Assembly (NCBI RefSeq): GCF_022761115.1
Contig: NZ_JAKWJS010000002.1
Coordinates: 1 to 64,000 of the forward strand
Direction: 5' to 3'
From: Dyella sp. RRB7
GTDB lineage: Bacteria > Pseudomonadota > Gammaproteobacteria > Xanthomonadales > Rhodanobacteraceae
DNA: 64,000 bases
Position numbers and translations under genes: made by a program. The notes under the pieces are model-generated. The model was not told the DNA's origin and did not search any database. It worked only from the letters and a program-made list of their open reading frames with translations. Positions 17,749 to 28,446 of this stretch are shown piece after piece (position 1 is the stretch's first letter; every line of letters starts with the position of its first letter).

Positions 17749-18608
17749 GGGGAGCATTCCTTGCGATAACGTTGGACGAAGGTGAGTACGGCGGCGGCCA
17801 GCGCCAGGCCGCACAGCACGTCGATGCCGTAGTGGTAACGCAGATAGAGGGTGGCGACGACTAGCGCCATGACGACGGGTGCGAGCAGCACCGCGATGCG
17901 CCGGTAACCGCCCAGCGCGGAGAAGCCGAGCACATAGGTGCCGATGCCGGCATGCAGGCTGGGGAATACATCCATGCCGGTGATGCCGTTCTTCACCACG
18001 GACACCAGGAACGTGGTGATGGGCCCGCCTTGGGGCGGATACGGGAAGGTCTCCGGAAAGGCCATGTACGGCCCGCCCGCCGGCACCAGCACGTAGCCTA
18101 TGAAGCCCACGAGATACATCAGCGTGAGTCCGGTGAAGAATGCCCTGGCTTCACTGCTGCGGCGACGGATGCTGAAGACGATGACCGGGATCAGCACCAC
18201 GAAATAGAACAGGAAGTAGCCGGCGCTGAGGATCTCCGACAGCCATGCGTGCTCCCAGCCCAGCAGGTGCTCAGGCAGGCTGGCACCGCCCCAGAAGCGA
18301 CGATCCAGCGCGAGCAGCGCACCGTCGGCTGGATGATGGATGTACACGGCGCGGATGGCCTTGAACGCCGGAAAGATCAGCCAGCATGCGGCGAACTGCA
18401 GGGTGCCGCGCCACTCGGCGAAGCGCGAACCGTCCGGTCGTTGCTGTGCCCATGCCATGGCGAGCCACGCGATCGCACCCACGGCTTCGGTGGCGAGCAG
18501 CATGCGATCGTCGAGCCGAAAGGCGGCGAGGCTTCCGGCCACCAGGATCAGCAGCAGTTCGATCTGAAACAGCATGCCGGTGAGCCGGCCCCAACGTTCC
18601 ATCGTCAC
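17745..18608 (-). CDS. PAP2-superfamily membrane phosphatase
   Basis: 287 residues with about six membrane helices. The PAP2 signature is present in the inositol-phosphorylceramide-synthase-like form: GGPYMAFPE region, PSLHAGIGTYV and RYHYGIDVLCG, with the catalytic His pair. Such enzymes remove or transfer phosphate on lipid substrates at the membrane. A GTG start at 18608 has CAGGA at good spacing; ATG 18602 is an alternative. It lies 6 nt after the PlsC-like gene and overlaps the next gene by 4 nt, so the three act as one operon, probably on a phospholipid or glycolipid. Confidence 0.85.
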   Translation of the reverse strand: MTMERWGRLTGMLFQIELLLILVAGSLAAFRLDDRMLLATEAVGAIAWLAMAWAQQRPDGSRFAEWRGTLQFAACWLIFPAFKAIRAVYIHHPADGALLALDRRFWGGASLPEHLLGWEHAWLSEILSAGYFLFYFVVLIPVIVFSIRRRSSEARAFFTGLTLMYLVGFIGYVLVPAGGPYMAFPETFPYPPQGGPITTFLVSVVKNGITGMDVFPSLHAGIGTYVLGFSALGGYRRIAVLLAPVVMALVVATLYLRYHYGIDVLCGLALAAAVLTFVQRYRKECSP

Positions 18609-18614
18609 TCGTTG

Positions 18615-19688
18615 TCATTCCTGCGGACACATGCGCGGGTAACGCCACCAGCCCATCGCTGCCAACACGCCCAGCAGCAGGGCAATCCACGGTTGCCAGA
18701 CAGCTAACGCCACGGCTATCGGCAACCAGACGAAGCTCGCGAAGAAACCGCCCGCCATGCGCAAGAACGTCACCGTGTTGCGGCCATCGGCCTTGCTTCC
18801 CGCATACCAGCCAGCGAGCGCGATCGGCAGGCAGGCCAGGGTCAGGCAGGCGAGCAGCGGGCCGTCCCAGATCCAGTGAAGGCCACTGCGATGCGGCTGT
18901 GTCGGTGGTGGCGCAAGTTCGGGTTGCCCCTGTGCGGCGAGCAAGGCTTCGGCATATGAGTCGCCAGCAGCAAGCGCGTGTCGCGCACGCGCCTGTACGG
19001 CGTTGAAGTGGGTCTCGTCGCGACAATGCACGGATACGGCGTCCAATGCTTTGCCGATGGCTTCGTGCACTCGTTTTTCCCACTGGCGCGTTGGCTCTTC
19101 CGCTTCGCGTGCAGGCAGGGTGATGGTTGACCCGAGCATGATCTCGACATGCGAGCGGAAACCATCCGGCCGCGCGTAATGCAGGCCTACGGGCAGCACG
19201 CTTACGGGAACGCCTTCCTCCAGCAGGCGGCGGGCCATGCGGGCGGCGCCGCGTTGATAAGGCAGAGGGCGGCAGCCCCACTCGCTGCTGCCTTCCGGAA
19301 ACACCACCAGGTCGCCACCGGCACGCAGATGCGCGCAACCCGCGTCGACCGGATCAGCGAACGCGGCACGCTGGATGCCGTAGCGTTTGCGATCCTTCTC
19401 GCGCACCACGGCAATGCCGGTGAACATCCAGCGCAGCATTCGGCTGCGCAGCAACTGGATCGAGACCAGGAACTGCGCACGCGGAAAGGCTTTGAGCACC
19501 GTATAGCCGTCGATGGCGCCGTTGCGATGGCTGCTGACCACGAGGCGCGCGCCCTTGGCGGGCGGCGGCGTGCCGCGAACACCGATACGGCCGAAATACG
19601 CTGTACGCAGCAAGCAGGCGACGAGGCGATAACGCCACGGCAGCGACGCTCCGGTCGCACTGGAGGCAGTCTTCCTTGACTTGGTCAT
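18615..19688 (-). CDS. 1-acyl-glycerol-3-phosphate acyltransferase-like (PlsC)
   Basis: 357 residues: a PlsC domain of about 230 residues followed by two or three C-terminal membrane helices. The acceptor motif FPEGSSEWG and the YxxGAARMA segment are clear. The catalytic His/Asp box reads SSHRNGAIDG, with five residues between His and Asp instead of the canonical four; the alignment in this stretch should be treated with care. Family members attach acyl chains to lysophosphatidate or related lipids on the inner membrane. The helical tail is not in the short PlsC proteins and resembles enlarged paralogues. First gene of the operon with PAP2 and the PEP-synthase-like enzyme. Confidence 0.87.
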   Translation of the reverse strand: MTKSRKTASSATGASLPWRYRLVACLLRTAYFGRIGVRGTPPPAKGARLVVSSHRNGAIDGYTVLKAFPRAQFLVSIQLLRSRMLRWMFTGIAVVREKDRKRYGIQRAAFADPVDAGCAHLRAGGDLVVFPEGSSEWGCRPLPYQRGAARMARRLLEEGVPVSVLPVGLHYARPDGFRSHVEIMLGSTITLPAREAEEPTRQWEKRVHEAIGKALDAVSVHCRDETHFNAVQARARHALAAGDSYAEALLAAQGQPELAPPPTQPHRSGLHWIWDGPLLACLTLACLPIALAGWYAGSKADGRNTVTFLRMAGGFFASFVWLPIAVALAVWQPWIALLLGVLAAMGWWRYPRMCPQE

Positions 19689-19827
19689 TCCGATCCACGA
19701 AGGGGCGACGGCGGCATCATGCCGAGAAGCCCCGGGGCGGTTGTAAAGAATTTATTGTGGTCCAGCGAATCCGACATTCCCTACGACGCACGGGGCAGCA
19801 AGGCCGTCCACATGGCCCTTGGCGCTG

Positions 19828-21132
19828 TCAGTGCAGGTGGTCGTGCACCAGCACGCAGGTGTGCTGCTGTTCGAAATCGAAATAGAAGTCCATGTCGCCG
19901 AGGGCGCGGCTGCCGAGGATGTAGTTCCACGCGATATCCGCGTCGGGGAACACACCGAAGGTCATCTGGATCGGTTGGCCGGAAATGAGCACATCGGCCG
20001 TGGCCTGCTTTACCCGTGCCAGGTGCTGATCGCCGATGTCGCGAAGGCGCATGCTCTGGTGCGCACGGGACTGCACTTCATCCATCGCCGCCTGGTTTCC
20101 GGTGAAGTAGAAGCCGCTGCCGGTGTCGAGCAGCGTGGTGCGCAGCATGCCGTTGATGGAAAGCGCAACGACGGGGCGCACGTAGTTGCCCCACATGTCG
20201 GTGGAGACGAGCATCGGCTCCTTGCAGGCAGGGCGCGTGCCGTTCTTGCCGTAGACGTTGAGCTCGCGCTCGGTGAATCGGAAGGCACCCAGCTGGCGAA
20301 GGATGTGCAGGCCGATCAGTCGGCGATCGTTCGGCACGATTTCCACGGGTGCATGGCTCAGCGTGACCGGACCGAAATGCGCCTCTTCCAGCGTGCCGCG
20401 CGTGACAGGCACGTTCTTCGACAGGATGCCGCGCGTCTTGCTGTCGATGCCGATGGCGCGCACGCCGAGCTTCATGGCGGTGTCCATGTCCATGATGATG
20501 TCCCCGGCGCCGGTGTCCAGCGTCATGCGGACGGATTCGCCGTTGGCGGCGACCAGCATCACGGCACCGCGTTGGTCGTAGGCAGCCTTGAGCAGGGGAA
20601 TCGTGAAGTCGCCTTCCGGTTTGCTCAGGCGGAAAGGCGGGATATCGTGGCGTTCGGCCACGTAGCGAGTCATCCGGTCGAGCTCGTCCTGGGGAACATG
20701 GCCGGCGAAGCGCTTGACGATGTCCAGCTCTTCATCGTTGGCCGCGGTGTCGCCCTGGGCAAGGCGGATATTGCCGGTGGCGAAGCGCGCGCAATAGAAC
20801 GCCACCATGGGGCGCGTGGCGAGCAGTTCCTTCTCGCACAGGCGGGCATCCTCCGTCGCCTTGTCCAGGTTGTAGTGGATGCGCTCCAGCGCCATGGCGG
20901 CGAGCACATGCACGGCCGGATCCGGGTTCTCCTGGTAAAGCGCCGCCATGGCGGGCACGTCGGCCTTGGCGAGCGCGACGTTGACGGCTTGCGCGGCCTG
21001 CGGTGCGCTCATCGACGCCGGGGCAGGCGCGCTCGGGCTGGACGATGCCGACGCCGGGGCGCTTTGCGCCCATGACGAGCCTGTCGTCACCGTGGCCAGC
21101 GCGGCCAGGCCCACCATGAACCAAGACTTCAT
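19828..21132 (-). CDS. Exported aspartyl-protease-like protein with two DTG motifs
   Basis: 434 residues with a signal peptide (about 1-23), an Ala/Ser/Pro linker, a helical region of TPR or Sel1 character (about 45-165), and two retropepsin-like halves: Asp206 in LDTGAGD and Asp336 in LDTGSGF. Retropepsins dimerise to bring two DTG motifs together; here one chain supplies both, so it could form a complete active site. Start ATG 21132 is preceded by AAGGA; the longer frame to 21180 has no support. It is divergent from prfB. Substrate unknown. Confidence 0.85.
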   Translation of the reverse strand: MKSWFMVGLAALATVTTGSSWAQSAPASASSSPSAPAPASMSAPQAAQAVNVALAKADVPAMAALYQENPDPAVHVLAAMALERIHYNLDKATEDARLCEKELLATRPMVAFYCARFATGNIRLAQGDTAANDEELDIVKRFAGHVPQDELDRMTRYVAERHDIPPFRLSKPEGDFTIPLLKAAYDQRGAVMLVAANGESVRMTLDTGAGDIIMDMDTAMKLGVRAIGIDSKTRGILSKNVPVTRGTLEEAHFGPVTLSHAPVEIVPNDRRLIGLHILRQLGAFRFTERELNVYGKNGTRPACKEPMLVSTDMWGNYVRPVVALSINGMLRTTLLDTGSGFYFTGNQAAMDEVQSRAHQSMRLRDIGDQHLARVKQATADVLISGQPIQMTFGVFPDADIAWNYILGSRALGDMDFYFDFEQQHTCVLVHDHLH

Positions 21133-21274
21133 CCGATGCGTCCTTGCCGGTCGAGGAGCGCGGAGTATAGGCAGTCTCACATGTCGGTTTCACGTACGGC
21201 TGCGACGGGCGTCGACCCCGACCGCCCTGGGGCTCTGCTACCATGGGGGGCCGTTTTCCCAAGACTTCCCATCC

Positions 21275-22400
21275 ATGATCGAAACCAATCCGATCCTCGC
21301 GCAGATTGCGGACCTCAAGGGCCGCGTCGAGTCGCTTAGGGGGTATCTTTGACTACGCCACCAAGCGTGAGCGTCTCGAAGAAGTAAGCCGCGAACTGGA
21401 AAGCCCCACCGTGTGGGACGATCCGCCGCGCGCGCAGGAACTGGGCCGCGAGCGCGCCCGCCTGGACACCATCGTCAGCGGCATCGACAGCCTCACGGCT
21501 GGCCTGACCGACGCCAGCGAGTTGCTGGAGATGGCCGCCGCCGATGGCGACGAGGACACCATCCAGTCGGTGATCGCCGATCTTGCCGGGCTGGAGGCCA
21601 AGGTGGCCAAGCTGGAATTCCAGCGCATGTTCTCCGGCAAGATGGACGCCAACAACGCCTTCGTGGACATCCAGGCCGGCGCCGGCGGCACCGAGGCGCA
21701 GGACTGGGCCGAAATCCTGCTGCGCATGTACCTGCGCTGGGCCGAGTCGCGCGGCTGGAAGACCGAGCTGCTGGAAGTGTCCGGCGGCGAAGTGGCCGGT
21801 ATCAAGTCCGCCACCTTCCGCGTGGAGGGCGACTACGCCTATGGCTGGCTGAAGACCGAGATCGGCGTGCACCGCCTGGTGCGCAAGAGCCCGTTCGACT
21901 CGGACAACCGCCGCCACACCAGCTTCACCTCGGTGTTCGTGTCGCCGGAAGTGGATGACGACATCGACATCGACATCAACCCGGCCGACCTCAAGACCGA
22001 CGTGTATCGCTCGTCCGGCGCCGGCGGCCAGCACGTGAACAAGACCGAATCGGCGGTGCGCATCACCCACGTGCCGACCGGCGTGGTGGTGGCCTGCCAG
22101 ACCGAGCGCAGCCAGCACGCCAACCGCGACCGCGCCATGAAAATGCTGGCCGCCAAGCTGTACGAGCTGGAAGTGCAGAAGCGCAATGCCGAGAAGGACG
22201 CGCTGGAAGCCACCAAGTCGGATATCGGCTGGGGCAGCCAGATCCGCAACTACGTGCTGGACCAGAGCCGCATCAAGGACCTGCGCACCGGCGTCGAGCG
22301 CTCGGACACGCAGAAGGTGCTCGACGGCGACCTCGACGAATTCATCGAGGCCAGCTTGAAATCCGGCCTGGATGCGGGCGCCAAGCGCGTGGATGCGTAA
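21275..22400 (+). CDS. prfB: Peptide chain release factor 2 (programmed +1 frameshift)
   Basis: RF2 releases the chain at UGA and UAA. The gene is read as 21275-21349 joined to 21351-22400: after 25 codons the ribosome slips +1 at CTT-TGA. The resulting 374-residue protein has the SPF stop-codon recognition motif and GGQ at 250-252, in the place found in E. coli. Reading it as one uninterrupted ORF would give a false start at 21306. It is followed by lysS, the conserved prfB-lysS order. Confidence 0.97.
21338..21353 (+). promoter_or_regulatory. RF2 autoregulatory frameshift site
   Basis: AGGGGG TAT CTT TGA C is identical to the E. coli prfB site: an internal Shine-Dalgarno-like AGGGGG (21338-21343) three bases before the slippery CTT and an in-frame UGA (21350-21352) followed by C, a poor termination context. 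Low RF2 leaves the UGA unread and favours the +1 shift. Confidence 0.97.
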
Positions 22401-22436
22401 AGCTCACGCGCTTTCGGGCTAGATCGACTTACGGGG

Positions 22437-22466
22437 CTCGTCATTCCTGCCTTCGCAGGGATGGCG
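22437..22466. repeat. Fragment of a dispersed intergenic repeat
   Basis: CGTCATTCCTGC..GCAGGGATGGC between prfB and lysS is a short palindromic unit with the same CGTCATTCC end as the longer element at 24671-24756. It looks like a decayed copy of the same repeat family. Confidence 0.45.
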
Positions 22467-22547
22467 CCTTGAACATATTGCCGTACTGGCTTCACGCGGG
22501 CACGGCTTCAAACGGCAACAAAACAACACCCAGACTGGAACCCACGC

Positions 22548-24092
<1,545 letters not shown>

Positions 24093-24095
24093 TTC

Positions 24096-24401
24096 ATGTG
24101 GTTTGCCATCATGGGTACGGATGTGCCTGATTCGCTTGAGAAACGTAAGTCCGCTCGCCCCGCCCATATCGAGCGCCTGCAAAAGCTGCTGGACGAGGGC
24201 CGCCTGCTGGTGGCGGGCGCCTTCCCGGCCATCGAGTCCGAAGACCCGGGCCCGGCCGGCTTCACCGGCAGCCTGATCCTGGCCCAGTTCCCCTCGCAGG
24301 CCGAGGCGGAGGCCTGGGCCAAGGTCGATCCGTACGTGGACGCGGGCGTCTATGCCAGCGTCAGCGTCAAGCCGTTCCGCAAGGCGCTGCCGCCGGCATG
24401 A
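24096..24401 (+). CDS. YciI-family protein
   Basis: 101 residues of the ferredoxin-like YciI fold: [13 protein letters not shown], the conserved [23 protein letters not shown] block with its His-Asp-like pair, and a [20 protein letters not shown] tail. Family members are dimeric with a pseudo-active site; no firm reaction is known for this branch. It starts 3 bases after the lysS stop and overlaps the BolA gene by 4 nt, the common yciI-bolA pairing. Confidence 0.92.
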   Translation: MWFAIMGTDVPDSLEKRKSARPAHIERLQKLLDEGRLLVAGAFPAIESEDPGPAGFTGSLILAQFPSQAEAEAWAKVDPYVDAGVYASVSVKPFRKALPPA

Positions 24402-24661
24402 GCGCGCCGATGGTCGAGCAGATCCGCGAGCGCCTGCAGCAGGCGCTCGACCCGGTGGTGTTGGACGTGGTGGACGAGGGGCACAAGCACGCCGGCCACG
24501 CCAACGCGGGCAAGGGACATTTCCACGTGCGCATCGTCAGCGCGGCGTTCGCCGGGCAGTTGTCGATCAAGCGCCATCGGCTGGTCTATGCCGCCTTGCA
24601 GGGGCTGATGGACAACGGCATCCATGCGCTGTCGATCGAGGCGAAGGCGCCGGGCGAGTAA
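24398..24661 (+). CDS. BolA-family protein
   Basis: 87 residues. The BolA helix-turn-helix-like fold is recognisable from [26 protein letters not shown], with conserved His residues used to share an Fe-S cluster with a monothiol glutaredoxin, and [30 protein letters not shown]. BolA proteins link iron-sulfur status to morphology and stress. Its ATG overlaps the YciI stop (ATGA), so the pair is translationally coupled and likely read with lysS. Confidence 0.93.
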   Translation: MSAPMVEQIRERLQQALDPVVLDVVDEGHKHAGHANAGKGHFHVRIVSAAFAGQLSIKRHRLVYAALQGLMDNGIHALSIEAKAPGE

Positions 24662-24670
24662 TCGTCCTCC

Positions 24671-24756
24671 CGTCATTCCGGCGAAAGCTGGACCAGCGCC
24701 TTTGGCGCTCCGGCGCCCCGGAAAGTCGCTGGATCCCGGCTTTCGCTGGGGTGACG
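24671..24756. repeat. MITE-like palindromic repeat
   Basis: About 86 bases whose ends are inverted copies: CGTCATTCCGGCGAAAGCTGG at the left matches the complement of CCGGCTTTCGCTGGGGTGACG at the right, with an inner GCGCC hairpin. It lies between bolA and smc, outside genes. Elements with this GTCATTCC...GAAAGC end are common intergenic repeats in related genomes. It contains no ORF. Confidence 0.75.
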
Positions 24757-24799
24757 TCAGGGATGACTGGTAGTTATCCTAATAAAACCTTTAATAACA

Positions 24800-24829
24800 T
24801 TGACCTAAGTGTCATTATTAAAGTGAAAT
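24800..24829 (+). promoter_or_regulatory. Possible smc promoter
   Basis: In a distinct AT-rich island (24775-24830) TTGACC (24800-24805) is followed 18 bases later by TGAAAT (24824-24829). The -35 is good and the -10 weak. The island is the only promoter-like stretch in the 264 bases between bolA and smc. Confidence 0.4.
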
Positions 24830-24925
24830 ATCCTGCCGAAGCGCGTTGCGGCAGCGGCCCGCGTTTGGCACAGTGACCCATCGCCCGAGTGCCTCGGGCA
24901 TCCCTCATTAGATGTTGATGCCCGC

Positions 24926-27900
24926 ATGCGCCTGACCACCATCAAACTCGCCGGTTTCAAGTCCTTCGTGGACCCGACCACCCTGCATCTGCCGACCAAT
25001 ATGACCGGCGTGGTGGGGCCCAACGGCTGCGGCAAGTCCAACATCATCGACGCCATTCGCTGGGTAATGGGCGAGAGCGCGGCCAGCCGCCTGCGCGGCG
25101 ACTCGCTCACCGACGTGATCTTCTCCGGCTCCAACGCGCGCAAGCCGGTGGGCCAGGCCACGGTGGAGCTGATCTTCGACAACGCCGACGGCACCATCCA
25201 GGGCGAATACGGCCAGTACGCCGAGATCTCGGTGAAGCGCCAGGTCACCCGCGATGGCCAGTCCGCCTATTTCCTCAACGGCGCGCGCTGTCGTCGCCGT
25301 GACATCACGGATTTGTTCCTGGGCACCGGCCTGGGTCCGCGCAGCTACTCGATCATCGAGCAGGGCATGATCAGCCAGATCGTCGAGGCCGCGCCCGACG
25401 AGCTGCGCACGCACCTGGAAGAGGCCGCCGGCATCTCCAAGTACAAGGAGCGCCGCAAGGAAACCGAGAGCCGCATCAAGTCCACCCGCGAAAACCTCGA
25501 CCGCGTGCGCGACGTGCGCGACGAGGTGGACAAGCAGCTCGAACACCTCAACCGCCAGGCCCGCGCGGCCGAGCGCTGGAAGGCGCTGAAGGAAGAGCAG
25601 ACGCGCAAGGAAGCCGAGCTGCGCGCGCTCGAATACCGCGGGCTGAAGAGCCAGCACGATGGCGAAGGCGCCGGCCTGTCCGCCGCCGAGATCGAGATCG
25701 AGAAGCAGCTGGCCGGCCAGCGCCATATCGAAGCGCAGCTGGAAAGCGTGCGCGAGCGCCACACTGGCGCCAGCGAGCATTTGAACGCGGTGCAGGCCGA
25801 GGTCTACAAGGTTGGCGCCGAGATCGCCCGCGTCGAACAGCAGGTGCGCTACAACCGCGAGACGGCCGACCGCCTGCAGCGCGCCCAGGCCGATGCCGAG
25901 CGCGAGCATGCCGAGCTGGCCGAGCACATCGCCAACGACCGCACGCAGTTGGAAGCCCTGCGCCTGGCGCTGGCCGAGGGCGAGCCCAAGCTCGAGGCCC
26001 TGCAGCAGATGCAGGACGACACCGCCGAGTCGGTGCGGGAAACCGAGGCCAAGCTGGCCGACTGGCAGCAGCGCTGGGACGCGCACACCCGCACGGCTGG
26101 CGAATCCAGCCGCGCCGCCGAGGTGGAGCGCACCAAGCTCAATTATCTGGACCGCCAGGCCATCGACCTGTCGCGCCGTCGCGAAGCGCTGGAAGCCGAG
26201 CAGAAAGCCACCGACGTGGCCGCGCTGGATGCCGCCTCCGAACAACTGCATATCGAACACGATACCCAGCGCGAGCGGGTGGAGTCGCTGGGCGGCCTGC
26301 TCGATCAGCACAAGGCCAGCTATGAGAAAGTGCTGGACGAGGAACGCCAGGTGCAGTCCTCGCTCAACGAGGCGCGCCAGCAATTGCAGAGCGCACGCGG
26401 CCGCCAGGCCTCGCTCGAAGCCCTGCAGCATGCCGCGCTGGGCCAGGAAGAAAGCGCCGCCAGCGGTTGGCTGGCTCGGCTGTGCCTGGACAAGTCGCGT
26501 CGCCTCGGCGAATCGCTGCAGGTGGAAGCCGGCTGGGAAACCGCAGTGGAAACCGCGCTGGCGGGCTTCCTCGACGCCGTGCTGGTGGATGGCTCGCATG
26601 CGCTGGCGAGCGAGTTCGGCGCGCTGGAGAACGCCGACGTGGCCCTGGTCGATGCTGCCGAGGGAGGCGTCAACACTGCCGGCACGCTGGCGGCGCATGT
26701 GCGCGGCCCCGCTGCCGCCATTTCCATCCTCAGTCATGTGCTGACCGCCGATTCGATCGAGCATGCGCACCAGATCGTGGCCGGGTTGTCCGCGCTGGCG
26801 CCGTACCAGTCGGTGATGACGCGTACCGGCGAATGGCTGGGCCCAGGCTGGGCTCGTGTGCGCCGCGCGCAGGGCAACCAGGTGGGTGTGCTGGCGCGCG
26901 AGCGTGAGATGCGCACGTTGGCCGAGCAGATCACGGCGCTGGAAGAACGCATCGAGGAAGCCACCAATACCCTCGATGACCTGCGCACGCGCAAGTTCGA
27001 GGCCGAACGCGCCCGCGACGATGCCCAGCGCGAGCTGTACAACGCGCACCGTCGCCAGTCCGAGCTGGCCGGCCAGTTGCAGAGCCATCGCGGCAAGATG
27101 GAAACCGCCCGCGCCCGTGCCGAAAAGGTGGCCGGCGAGCTGTCCGACCTGATCAACCAGCTCGATGAGCTGCAGTCGCAGACACGCGATGCGCGTGCGC
27201 GCCTGGACGAATCGGTCGGCCATATGGGCGACCTGGAAGACCAGCGCCGCGAGTTGGAGAACGAACGCCGCGCCTTGCTGGAAGCACGCGAGGAAGCGCG
27301 CATGAACGCCCGCGAGGCGGCCGACCAGGCGCACGCGCTGGCACTGTCGATGGAGTCCAAGCGTTCCGCGCTGACCTCGCTGGAGCAGGCGCTGGCGCGC
27401 ATGGATTCGCAGATCCGCCAGATCGAGGCGCGCCGCACCGAAATTACCGAGCAGCTGGCCGCCGGCTCCGACCCCATCGCGGAGCTGGAAGCCGAGCGCC
27501 AGGCCTATCTCGATCAGCGCCTGCTGGTGGACAAGCAACTGGTGGAAGCGCGTCGCGCGCTGGAAGATTGCGATGCCGAGTTCCGTCGGCTGGAGCAGGA
27601 GCGTCATCGCATCGAGCAGGTCCTCAATGGCCTGCGTGAAAACCTGTCGCAAAAGAAGCTGGCCGCCCAGGCCCTGCACCTGCGCGCGGAGCAGCTGGCC
27701 GAGGCGATCACCGCTTCGGGCCTGGAGCTGGAGCCGCTGCTGGCCGAACTCGCTGAGGATGCCGACGCCAGCCAGTGGCGTTCGCAGCTCGCCGACATCG
27801 GCCAGAAGATCGCCCGCCTGGAGCCGGTGAACCTGGCGGCGATCCAGGAACACGCCGAGCAGAGCGAGCGCAAGACCTATCTCGACAACCAGCTGGCCGA

Positions 27901-28435
27901 CCTGGTCAGCGCGATGGAGACGCTGGAGGCGGCGATCAAGAAGATCGACCGCGAGACGCGCCAGCGCTTCAAGGAAACCTTCGACCGCGTCAATGCGGGC
28001 GTGCAGGAGCTGTTCCCGCGCCTGTTCGGCGGCGGCCATGCCTACCTCGAACTCACCGGCGACGACCTGCTCGATACCGGCGTGGCGATCATGGCGCGTC
28101 CGCCCGGCAAGCGCGTCTCCAACATCACCCTGCTGTCCGGTGGCGAGAAGGCGTTGACGGCGGTGTCGCTGGTGTTCGCCATCTTTGGCCTCAACCCGGC
28201 GCCGTTCTGCCTGCTGGACGAGGTGGACGCGCCGCTCGATGAAGCCAATGTGGGGCGCTTCTCCAGCATGGTGAAGGAGATGAGCGAGAAGGTGCAGTTC
28301 ATCTTTGTCAGTCACAACAAGGCCACCATGGAGGCGGCCTCGCAGCTTTGCGGCGTGACCATGCGCGAACCGGGCGTGTCCCGCCTGGTGCAGGTCGACC
28401 TCGCCGAAGCGGCTAAACTTGCAGGCGCAGCCTGA
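24926..28435 (+). CDS. smc: Chromosome segregation ATPase SMC
   Basis: The ABC-type condensin subunit that organises chromosomal DNA with ScpA/ScpB. 1169 residues: N-terminal head with Walker A GPNGCGKSN (31-39), a long coiled coil, a hinge around 500-650, the returning coil, and the C-terminal head with the signature LLSGGEKALTAVSLVFA and Walker B FCLLDEVDAPLDEAN. Length is that of bacterial SMC. zipA follows 11 nt later. The presence of SMC with no sign of MukB fits Xanthomonadales. Confidence 0.97.
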   Translation: MRLTTIKLAGFKSFVDPTTLHLPTNMTGVVGPNGCGKSNIIDAIRWVMGESAASRLRGDSLTDVIFSGSNARKPVGQATVELIFDNADGTIQGEYGQYAEISVKRQVTRDGQSAYFLNGARCRRRDITDLFLGTGLGPRSYSIIEQGMISQIVEAAPDELRTHLEEAAGISKYKERRKETESRIKSTRENLDRVRDVRDEVDKQLEHLNRQARAAERWKALKEEQTRKEAELRALEYRGLKSQHDGEGAGLSAAEIEIEKQLAGQRHIEAQLESVRERHTGASEHLNAVQAEVYKVGAEIARVEQQVRYNRETADRLQRAQADAEREHAELAEHIANDRTQLEALRLALAEGEPKLEALQQMQDDTAESVRETEAKLADWQQRWDAHTRTAGESSRAAEVERTKLNYLDRQAIDLSRRREALEAEQKATDVAALDAASEQLHIEHDTQRERVESLGGLLDQHKASYEKVLDEERQVQSSLNEARQQLQSARGRQASLEALQHAALGQEESAASGWLARLCLDKSRRLGESLQVEAGWETAVETALAGFLDAVLVDGSHALASEFGALENADVALVDAAEGGVNTAGTLAAHVRGPAAAISILSHVLTADSIEHAHQIVAGLSALAPYQSVMTRTGEWLGPGWARVRRAQGNQVGVLAREREMRTLAEQITALEERIEEATNTLDDLRTRKFEAERARDDAQRELYNAHRRQSELAGQLQSHRGKMETARARAEKVAGELSDLINQLDELQSQTRDARARLDESVGHMGDLEDQRRELENERRALLEAREEARMNAREAADQAHALALSMESKRSALTSLEQALARMDSQIRQIEARRTEITEQLAAGSDPIAELEAERQAYLDQRLLVDKQLVEARRALEDCDAEFRRLEQERHRIEQVLNGLRENLSQKKLAAQALHLRAEQLAEAITASGLELEPLLAELAEDADASQWRSQLADIGQKIARLEPVNLAAIQEHAEQSERKTYLDNQLADLVSAMETLEAAIKKIDRETRQRFKETFDRVNAGVQELFPRLFGGGHAYLELTGDDLLDTGVAIMARPPGKRVSNITLLSGGEKALTAVSLVFAIFGLNPAPFCLLDEVDAPLDEANVGRFSSMVKEMSEKVQFIFVSHNKATMEAASQLCGVTMREPGVSRLVQVDLAEAAKLAGAA

Positions 28436-28446
28436 GGATTTTCCCT

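Noticed and set aside
24908-28315. Very long minus-strand open frame opposite smc
   Set aside because: Its composition is that of the reverse complement of the SMC coding sequence; no start context or homologue.
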